A stretch of 64,000 bases of DNA from Paraspadella gotoi (taxonomy: Eukaryota; Chaetognatha): positions 11,569,832-11,633,831 of the forward strand of contig CM119264.1 of the NCBI GenBank assembly GCA_051294375.1. Direction: 5' to 3'. Under the pieces are notes generated by a model that made no database searches, had not been told where the DNA came from, and saw nothing but the letters and a program-made list of their open reading frames with translations. The position numbers were made by a program, and so were the translations under genes. How positions within the stretch are numbered: the first letter of the stretch is position 1; each line of letters starts with the position of its first letter. Positions 55,445 to 64,000 of the stretch are shown here, piece by piece.

Positions 55445-56240
55445 ATTCGCTCCAACCCTCGCCAATTCTGGCCAATTTCCGTGGCTCGTGTCACTTGGAA
55501 GTCTCGAGTTCGACGTCGATCTCGGCGTCATCGCGTGGCGCCATCTTTGTGGCGGCGCAATCATCGGGCCGCGACACGTCTTAACGGCGGGTCATTGCGC
55601 GTCGGAAGTGACGTCGGCGAGGGCGTCTGCGACGGACTTAAATGATGACGACCCTCGCTCACGAATCCTCAACTTGACGACGCGCTACAGACATCCACAG
55701 TTTCGGCGCACGTCGCGCGGCGTCTTCCACGACATCGCAGTCGTAATCGTCAACGCCACCTTCGCCTTCGACGAACTCGTGGCGCCGATTTGTCTCCCGG
55801 CGCTCGACGCCGAATTCGTGGAGAACGAAATGTTCGAGTTCGCCGGTTGGGGGCGCGCGTGGTCCGCTTCGGGATGGGAGAAGAGAGGAGAGGGTTCGGC
55901 TTCCTCCGCCGAGGCTTCATCACTTTATCCGTCCAAACTCCGATGGTCCCGTCTGCCTTTCGTGCCAGAGTCTATCTGTAAAAGATCGATGGCGCGATGG
56001 GGCGTCGGCTGGGGCGCCGTCTTCTGCGCCGGACACACGCGGCGCCGGCCGAGAGACGCGGCCTTGTGCGCCGGCGATTCAGGATCCCCGCTGGCGCGGC
56101 GAAACGAAGCGGGATGCTGGGAGGTGGTGGGCGTGTCAGCGTGGGGTCATCCGGGTTGCGCGCGCCGGCCCGCGGTCTTCGTCGACGTGGCAAAGTACGT
56201 ATTTTGGATCGAGTCGGTCGTCGACCAAAAGACGTCTTGA
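55445..56240 (+). CDS. S1 (chymotrypsin-family) serine protease catalytic exon
   Basis: Acceptor CTCTTTTTCCCAAG at 55444; one base completes Arg, then FAPTLANSGQFPWLVSL, matching the family GxFPWxVSL. The triad lies in one exon: His in LTAGHC (codon 55593-55595), Asp in FHDIAVV (55731-55733), Ser in CAGDSGSP (56079-56081). The fold marker AGWG and the end SAWGHPGC are present. Disulfide pairs 42-58, 168-182 and 191-220 are kept and C122 (PICLP) pairs with the propeptide; the 136-201 pair is missing. Residue 189, six before the Ser, is Ala, and PAVF puts Ala at 226, so trypsin-like Arg/Lys preference is unlikely. The last helix (VAKYVFWIESVV) and TGA close the domain. With exons 54621 and 55188 the zymogen is 317 residues, secreted, single-domain. 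Catalytic activity is likely but unproven. Confidence 0.92.
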
Positions 56241-56493
56241 TTAAATCGTCACGAAGCTTAAATTCCATTAATTCATCCTTTGATCTGTTCATATCCGTTT
56301 GGCCTTCAAAGTGTATAAAACTCTGCGTACAATGTAATTTAATCGACGTATACATAATGAAATCGTAACGGAAAATATTGCTTAAATGCTAAATCAGTAA
56401 ATGTTCTTTTTTTTTTATCTTAACTGAAGAAGTAAACAAAACATAAAACAAATGTATTTTTTCCTCCTGCTTATCGTTTGCCACTTTTAAAAA

Positions 56494-56499
56494 AATAAA
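56494..56499 (+). terminator. Possible poly(A) signal of the protease gene
   Basis: AATAAA about 255 bp after the TGA; no nearer canonical hexamer was seen. Confidence 0.4.
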
Positions 56500-57797
56500 T
56501 GATAACAGCTGCAACGGGAAACTGCATTTTTGTCTTCTTCTCTTTTTCAATAATTTTTGTAAGAATCTTCATATTAATTTTCTTAGCATCTGCCTTTTCC
56601 ATTTTTTTTTCGCTCCCTCTCTCAGTCCCTCTCCTCTTTCCCTTCTTCCTGTCTTCATCGCTTTTTCTTTCCTTTCTCAGACTTCCGGTTTTTCTCCGCA
56701 ATTATTGGTAATCAATAATCTCGCCAACTGCGAGTAGCTAATCAAGATGGAGTAGGAAAAAAAAAGCGGGATCTTCTCCGGTGCTATTTTGTTTTTCATG
56801 CGCCCAACGAGATAGAAAACTGACAAACTTTTGTCATACCTAGAATTTAGACAAAGCTCTTTGTATATTTATTTATAACCGGATGTTTGAATAAAATATG
56901 GGATTTCTTATGAAATATTATCTTTATTCCCACTAGCGACCAACACGGTACGTCCAGACAAGAAAAAAAAGAGAGTTATATCCGAGGAAGTGGAAAAATG
57001 TGTAATTCGATTTAGCAATGGAAGCGCATGAACAAATGAACAAACAATAAAATCTCAGGTGTGCTGGCGAAGAAACAGCGTCGTATTAAGGGTGGAGGCA
57101 ACTTTTGTTGGCGAAGAGTCGAAGTGTAAGAAAATACGGTAGAGCGAGGTGTGAGGTGCTTAGGCGCTAGACAGGGAGGTGTCCGGTTTAATGAGGAAAA
57201 AAATATCTGAATTGTGATTTTCTAAAGACCCTGAATTGGCGGTGACCATAAACTGCGTAGCACCTTAAAAACTAAACTGCTAGTCACAACCTAATTAAAA
57301 ATATTTTATTTTCGATTTTTAAAAATATAATTATTATCCTTCATCGACGGAGAAAAAATGCAATAAGTGCAATATGCTAACTCAACATAAACACTTCATG
57401 AAGCATAATTGGCACTCCACGCATCAGAAAGAACTGACGCCTTTTTTTATCAATCTCATCTGAAAGCCAAATGGTTTTTATAGGCGCACCTCACCCATTC
57501 TCCCTTGAAACGCCACGCCCAAGTCCCCAGCCTTTCGGCCCGCCCATGCTCGAGTTTTTAGTGGGCGATAAAGGAGGTAAACCGAAACATCGTCCCGCAA
57601 GTTTAATCGCTAAAACTCACACGCTCGTTATACGAAGCATTCGCGGCGAGCCGGTTCTATACGAGAAAAAAAAATAGAGACAATTTAACTGAAACCGCCT
57701 TTTGTCTCTCTTTCTTTTTTAGCAACTGCGGCTGAGCGAAAAAAAAAACTAGACAGGATGTAAAAACAGTTTTTCATTTTCCATAACAATCGAGAAG
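56500..57797. other. No supportable gene
   Basis: AT-rich with a T/C-rich part at 56530-56690. A frame at 57471-57677 begins MVFIGAPHPFSLETPRP with a weak donor at 57575. It is not supported further. Confidence 0.5.
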
Positions 57798-57865
57798 ATG
57801 ACAGACGATGATATGAACATCCCTTGTTGGGAGGTCCGCGGCGCCAGTGGTTCATCGTTGTTCAG
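57798..57865 (+). CDS. Candidate first exon of an unknown gene
   Basis: ATG with good context (GAGAAGATGA) opens 22 codons plus two bases, MTDDDMNIPCWEVRGASGSS then LF, and ends at a strong donor GTTCAG|GTAAAG. Its phase 2 end joins the stretch at 57986 across a 120-bp intron. Four features agree: start, donor, phase and a typical local intron size. The protein family is not recognised. Confidence 0.42.
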
Positions 57866-57985
57866 GTAAAGCGTTGTTGTTGTTTTTGTGGGACCTGGCT
57901 GTTGTATTATGTATTATGTCTTTCTCGTATCTGATAGTGTTAAGAGTTTTGGCGGTTCACACTCGGCCTTATTAGCGGTTTGCAG

Positions 57986-58117
57986 TCGGCAATATATGGG
58001 GATAGTAATCGACACTGCTATGGGTCTGCAGTCGGCGTCGACGACGCACACGCGTTCGGTCGGCGGCGCCGCTAACGACCTCGGAACAGGCGCCTGGCAA
58101 ATGATGGTCGGCGTATG
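57986..58117 (+). CDS. Candidate second exon of the same unknown gene
   Basis: Acceptor GGTTTGCAG, one base completing Ser, then RQYMGIVIDTAMGLQSAST, THTRSVGGAANDLG and TGAWQMMVGV, ending in phase 2 at donor TATG|GTGAGA. The small-residue and glycine-rich stretch is mildly hydrophobic. Another acceptor ten bases upstream gives a frame that soon stops, which favours this one. The following exon was not found; sequence to 58515 has no matching candidate. Not recognised. Confidence 0.42.
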
Positions 58118-58514
58118 GTGAGAATCGACCGAACCGGAAGAATGTCATGAGCCTTGGGCGTGGTGGGAGGGGGAGCAGGTGGTACAGTGGTCGAACTGGT
58201 AAAGGTGGTAGAGAACGGCGATGGAAGAAAATATGGGAAGTTTGATGGCGTTGGAACGCCGTGGCGAGATCGTCTCTAGAGAATATAATGAGAAATTGTA
58301 ATTGCGCATTGAAAAGATTGTTGGTCTTTTAGATAAACAGTCTTTTCAGATGTTTTCAATTTCATCCGGGGCGTGAGGAAGTGCCGAGAGAACGATCTAG
58401 TGGACGGGAGGCAGTAAACGATGGGAACGCCCACACTCGCCGAGGGTTTGTTTTGATTCGAACAAAAAATAATGGTCGAACAAAATGGGGGAGATGAAAA
58501 AGAAAAGGGGTTTG

Positions 58515-58515
<1 letters not shown>

Positions 58516-58600
<85 letters not shown>

Positions 58601-58602
58601 GC
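58516..58602. repeat. (GA)n microsatellite
   Basis: GA dinucleotides with GGAGAG interruptions; a second array follows at 58922-58963. Confidence 0.94.
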
Positions 58603-58919
58603 CATAGAATGTCGGTGCTCAAAACGAAGGCGAAAATCCCGAGGTGTCGGAATAAATGGGAATCGAGAAAAAGCTTCGCCCCGCGGACCAAGAAATTGAG
58701 GTTGAGAAAATGGAGTGGAGTATTTGGGGGGAGGGGAGGGGGGAGGAAAGAAGAGCAGGGTCGGAGCGAGGTGAGATGCCCGCAGCAAAGTAAGGAGTGT
58801 CAGTAGGTCAGCAAGGAGGAAGAAAGAGCGGGGAAGGGGATATGTACGAGGAAAGGAGATGGTTCTTTTAAAATCCCCCAAATGTTTTTAGTTTACTGAT
58901 GGTGAGAAAGAAGAAAGTT

Positions 58920-58963
<44 letters not shown>

Positions 58964-58965
<2 letters not shown>

Positions 58966-59895
58966 GTTTTCTAACTGGGCTTGCGTGCGAGTGTGGTCGA
59001 TGTGCGTTCACAGTTGCGCAGGTGCGACAAATGTTGAGTGGGGCTTTAGTGAGGGAGAGAGAGAGAGTGAGGTTGTGATATAAAGTGATGGGGAGAGGAA
59101 GGAAAGGAAATAGGAAGGCGACGGTCCGATGATTTGGGAAGATAATTTCCAGCCGTCTGTTTTGCGTCGACGACGACGATAACGACATCGACGTCCAAAA
59201 CAGGAAAGTCGCGACAAAATAAATAGAAAATTTTAGAAATCACCGGCAGAACGGCTGCTGCGGCCGTTTTAGTAACACTGTTGTTTTTAGAAACTTTCCT
59301 TCGAATACTCGCAGAATTCTTTCTCACTTTGTGGAATAACGAAGGAGATGAAATTAAATTCGGTGATTGAATTCGCTTTTTAAATTAAGAAACAGAAACA
59401 AACTCATAAAAATAGAAACTTAGAATTTTTTTTTTTTTCAAAACAATTTTCGCGGTGGAATCGTTTCACTTTCCGGTTCTCAATTATCAACGAGATTCAA
59501 GGGCCGGAAATTAGTTCGGATTCAGCGATGATTTTCTGTCTCGACAGATGGCGTCTTTACCGGCGCCGGAGCGGCCTATCGGTTTCCACGGCACGCCCCT
59601 CATTCGGCACCCCTCATTGGCTAGCTCTCCACCCATCGGTCCCTCCAATCGCTCGCCGATTAAAACCCCCCAAAACCCCCTTTCAAAATCCCTCCTGGGG
59701 GCTCCACCTTATCTTCGCTTCCAATTTTAACCATTCATGAAGACGACTAAACCCAATTACGAGAGATAAAACCGCACATTATCCACATCAGGGGCCTCAT
59801 CCGACTTTGAAAAAAAGGGGTGAATGGGGAGAAGGGGTGAATGGCGTTTTGCAGATTGGAGATGGCGGAGAAACAGACTTAGGGATGTGGAGGGA
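58964..59895. other. No supportable gene
   Basis: A possible acceptor at 59530-59547 (TCTGTCTCGACAG) precedes ATGGCGTCTTTACC, open for 60 codons, proline-rich at its end. No donor, domain or phase partner supports it. Confidence 0.4.
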
Positions 59896-60080
59896 GGGAG
59901 TGGTGAGCGGCGGAGCGGCAGAGCAGTGGAGCGGCGGAGCGCCGAAGCGGTGGAGCGGCGGAGCGCCGAAGCGGTGGAGCGGTGGAGCGGCGGAGCGCCG
60001 AAGCGGTGGAGCGGTGGAGCGGCGGAGCGGTGGAGCGGCGGAGCGGTGGAGCGGCGGAGCGGTGGAGCGGCGGAGCGGTC
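59896..60080. repeat. 9-bp and 18-bp GC-rich minisatellite
   Basis: Tandem GGAGCGGCG and GGAGCGGTG units with CGCCGAAGCG variants. Nine is a multiple of three, so several frames stay open (for example ERRSGGAVERRSGGA); this is not evidence of coding. Confidence 0.93.
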
Positions 60081-60153
60081 CATCCCGAGAAACGAAACTC
60101 TGGTTTTTTTTCCCTCGCCGCCGTGATGGATGGCCTATCGCCCGAATCCCAAT

Positions 60154-60159
60154 CGTCTC

Positions 60160-60191
<32 letters not shown>
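60154..60191. repeat. (GAC)n microsatellite
   Basis: About 12 pure GAC units. Confidence 0.95.
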
Positions 60192-60193
<2 letters not shown>

Positions 60194-61392
60194 TACGGCA
60201 ACGACCGTGGTGACAGCTTAGATTATTGGCGAACTCGGGACCGCGAAGGAAAGAAAAGGTGAAAGGATAAAGAGGGAGAGAAAGTGTGAAATAGAAAAGG
60301 GGGTCCAGGGATGCGCGCTGACATTTAGCGTACTGAAATTTAAAATGTACTTTTTAAAAAATAAACCTTTATCTTTTTCGATCAATTAATTGACGACATA
60401 TTGGAATAAAGTTGGAGATTTAAGCTCAGTTCAGTTCATTTTATAAGTTCAAATCGAGTTCATTTAACAAACTCTCATTAATTTGACGCTTGAATTCAAA
60501 GAGTTAATAAACGTAGAAGTAACGAGTTTTTTTCCTTTCTTCTTTGTCCTTTCTTCTTTTTCATTTTTTCGTCAGAAACTAGAAATTCTATTGACATTCA
60601 CGAAACGAAATTTCTTTCGTACAAACTGGATTTTATTCGAAAAGACAGCTGTACCTAGTAAATTCTAGAAAATTTCTTTATATATAAATTATAATGGTTT
60701 TAAATATTTCTCTCACTCAAGATTCAACGTCTGCTTCGGAAGTAAAAGCGTTTGAATTCACTGACTGACCTTTGAATCCCTCACTTTTCTCTGGATGAAA
60801 AGAGAGTGAAAGAAAAGGGAAAGGAAGGACGAAAAAGATAGGAAAGAAAAAAAAAGAACAAGATGTTTTTTCTTTCTTTCTTCCATCTTTTCCCTTCTTC
60901 TTCTTTGAGCCGAATACCCACTACTCGGCCACGGAAAGTGTAACATGTCAGGCTTCTTTGCCCTTTTCTTCGCGGCCCTTTCTCTTCCGTCTTTCCATTT
61001 TTGGTGACCACCAATGCGGGGACCCTCTCGCCCACTTGTCCACCTTCGCTTCTATTGTCTAGACCACGCGCGCGACCACCATCTCGTCCACCCACGAGAC
61101 GTCACCTCCTCACTTTTCTCTTGTTTCCCTCCATTTCCAATAACCTCCTCGCGAAGAAAGGGAGTGGATCGCTTTGACTTATGGGACCGGTTCCAGATGT
61201 CAGGAGGTCACCCCTTTCCCCGAAAGAAGACATGATGGCGACGATGCCTTTTCCGGGTTTTCACAAAACGAAGAATGGATGATACTCCTTTTTCTTTATT
61301 TCCTTTTTTTTTTTAAGATAGAAAGAAAAGATGGAGAAAAGGATGGAATTGTCGGTAAAGTGGGTTGGGTGAAAATAAAATAAAGGTCGTCA

Positions 61393-61455
<63 letters not shown>

Positions 61456-62550
61456 AGTTCTCAAAATGGCTTCTTAAGAGCAGAGTCTTCCTTTTTTGCC
61501 AAGAAAAATATTCTGCTTTAAAAAAAAGGATCAAGTGTGATGTTGGGAAATTAATTTGTCATCGCCGTTTTAAAAATAGTCATTAAAGTGTTTGTTTCGA
61601 AATAAATTGCTTGTCAAGCCCAAACACTATGTACATTTATGTTAATAAGACGTCTCTTGACTAAGCGATTTAATTAAATTTTTAAGTGGAGAAGCGAAGA
61701 GGCGGCGACGACGACGACGACGGTGACGACGACAGCGACGACGACGCGTCCATTTATTTTCCGATGTAAGTCGTTAAGGTATTAAGGGCGAAGTAATAAT
61801 TAGACGGAAATGTTCGTGGTTGCATTAAGGTGGCCCGTGGGAATAGGCTAATTAAACAAAGTAAAAAAGATAAAACGGAATCACCGCCTTCTTGAAACGC
61901 CTTACAATTACTACAGAATTAGCTCGGCTAAAAAAAAAGCGACGGATGATGGGAAAACCTTTGAAAAGTCAATCACTAAAGCGTCGCATCAGCAGAAAAA
62001 CATCGGCGCGCGTTCATATTTTATCGTCTCACTAAACAAAGTCTACCAGAGCGAAAGGAATCGATCAGGTTTTGAAAGGAATGAATAAAAAGTCATCGCG
62101 AGAAAAAAAAAAAAAAAACACGCGACGCCTCTCGGTGAAAAAAAAAGTCATCGACCGTCGGAGGAATTCCATCGATCCTCACAATCACGGAGGATCTTCG
62201 GTTCACCGGCGCCGGAAAGAAGCCGGGAGACGGCGTTTCCATCGGCGGGCGGAGAAAAAGACATTCGCCCCCCGCCGAACGCCTCCGTCGACGAAGAGAG
62301 AGAGAGAGAGAAAAAGAAAGGAGAGACTTTAGAGAGACAATGGAAAACAATTTGAGGAAAAACCGTAATGGGCCCATTAAAGGAACCTTTAAAAAGAAAG
62401 GGATATATATGGAAACAACGAGATATTTCTTTTCTTGTTCTTTCGCCGATGCGAATGGAATGTGGGCGGGGGCGAGTGAGGAAGGGAGGAAGAGGGAAGG
62501 GGAAAAGCAGAAGGAGAGGAAAGCAAAGAGTGAGAAACGGGTTAGAGAGC

Positions 62551-62603
<53 letters not shown>

Positions 62604-62667
62604 AAATGCTGATTACTATTTGGGGAATTGCCTTCCTATCGTCGTTGGTTAGCGAATTTAAAGAAAA

Positions 62668-62735
<68 letters not shown>

Positions 62736-63379
62736 TTGTTAACCGAGCGACATTTGAATAATGGATACTTAGAGCGAGTTTAAAAGCTGAAAGCCTTTTC
62801 TTGAACTCCTCTCCCCTTTCTTTTTCACAACCTCACCATTCACAATTCTCCGCCCTTAATCCTTCGCCCCGCTTCCCGCTTTTCACTGCCTTTTCTCACC
62901 TCGAAGTTTCACAAATCACTCGGTGGTTTTATAAAGAGCCAACTCTCTCTTACCCGTCGAGTTCTCGGCTTGCGTCCCGGTTATCGCTCTCCGCTTCTGG
63001 TTCCGCTTCCGCTTCCGGTTCCGCTTCCGCTTTCGCTTTCCCTTCTACTCTTGTTCTCCCTTCGTTGTTTCCGCTCCAGTTTCCGCTCCATCCCTTTCGC
63101 TCCTCTCTGCAAAACTCTATTCTTTTATATGGATATAACTCTGTCACAGCAACAACTCCTCCTCAGCCACTCCAACTCCTCTCCCACCAAAACCACCTCC
63201 GCTCCAGTTCAACCTCCTCCCGCTCCCTCTCCTCCGCCTCTCGCCAGTTTTCACTCGCATCCGTCGCCCGCGCGTGATCGATGTCACTGTGAAAACCTCT
63301 CTCACTTGGTCGCCATGGAAACCGAGAGAAAAATATTACCTGGAAAGGAGCAGGGAGGACTAGAAAACTCACTTTCTAC

Positions 63380-63455
<76 letters not shown>

Positions 63456-64000
63456 CTCTCTCTCGCTCTCTCTTCTCACCATCTCCCATATCGCTCGGCT
63501 TTGGGTTTGAAATCGTCTTCCATTTCACAATCGCCATTTTCTCTCGATTCACTGATCTTTCCGACGACCATTGTTGTCGGAAATCGATGGTGATGAGGAG
63601 CAGGAAGAGGAGGAAGATGTGAATCAGGAGGCGAAAAGAAAAAAAAAAACAAAAAAACAAAAACAATTAAAAAAAAAAAAAAATTCCGACTCGGTTTTCA
63701 TTCGAAAATTTCCTCGAACCTTCGCGCCTCAGATTAACTTAACGACGCAACCGCTGAATCCAAGAAAACGGAGAAAAAAAATGCGGATAAAAAAAAGAGA
63801 AAGAAAAGAAAAGGAGGAAAGGAAAGAAGAAAAGAGGAAATAAAAAAGTACGAGCGGCCCGGAAAAAAAAAGGGAAAAACCCTTTAATTTAAAAAGAAAA
63901 GAACAGCGTCGTAGGGTCGTCCCTTTTTCTCGTTCTAACGGAAATAATGGAAAAGATGGCGACGCTAAAACAAAAGATATTCTTGGGGGGAAAAAAATGA
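60192..64000. other. No supportable gene; many simple repeats
   Basis: (GA)n at 61397-61452, 62547-62600 and 62668-62734; (CT)n at 63379-63476; (GAC)n at 61703-61745; polypurine at 60790-60860 and 63760-63850. The part 62801-63300 is C/T-rich and open on the plus strand, including short repeats of GCTTCC at 62993-63035; composition bias explains this. No domain recognised. Confidence 0.5.

Noticed and set aside
62801-63593. Long plus-strand frames rich in Ser, Leu and Pro at the right end
   Set aside because: Explained by C/T-rich sequence and a (CT)n array; two overlapping frames are both open.

Overview
The window looks like nuclear DNA of an invertebrate metazoan. It has intron-rich genes with GT-AG splice sites (several introns are only 120-210 bp), AATAAA poly(A) signals, very abundant (GA)n/(CT)n and (CGA)n microsatellites, a tRNA-like SINE and a decayed Tc1/mariner transposon. 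A protein joining a chitin-binding Peritrophin-A module to an SRCR module suggests an animal with chitin, but I cannot name the species. Nine N runs show a draft assembly. Long open frames are poor evidence here, because CT/GA and CGA repeats keep frames open by chance, so I relied on domain motifs, splice sites with matching phases, signal peptides and poly(A) signals.

Layout. 1-615 is a 22/66-bp satellite. 0.6-16 kb is mostly non-coding with microsatellites and a few candidate exons (best: a phase-matched pair at 3278-3734). 16.4-17.6 kb, minus strand, is the 3' end of a secreted protein gene: a CBM14 exon, an SRCR terminal exon and a poly(A) signal. 19-31 kb holds candidate exons, a SINE copy (23.6 kb), a 42-bp minisatellite and four long gaps. 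31355-32202 is an internally deleted Tc1-like element with terminal repeats and a TA target duplication.

33.8-48.5 kb is dominated by a mitochondrial carrier gene (SLC25, closest in motif to the ornithine carrier) on the plus strand. It is interrupted by an inverted, indel-ridden copy of 33768-40057 placed between a 10-N and a 25-N gap. The missing part of exon 5 exists only in that inverted copy. I read this as an assembly or gap-filling artefact rather than a natural palindrome. After removing it, seven exons give a carrier of about 300 residues.

54.6-56.2 kb is a secreted S1 serine protease gene: a signal-peptide exon, a propeptide exon with a dibasic activation site, and one exon with the whole catalytic triad. 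An intermediate exon could give a short secreted peptide instead. 57.8-58.1 kb has another phase-matched exon pair with an ATG. The rest is microsatellites and minisatellites. The genes are ordinary unlinked eukaryotic loci and show no sign of acting as one system.
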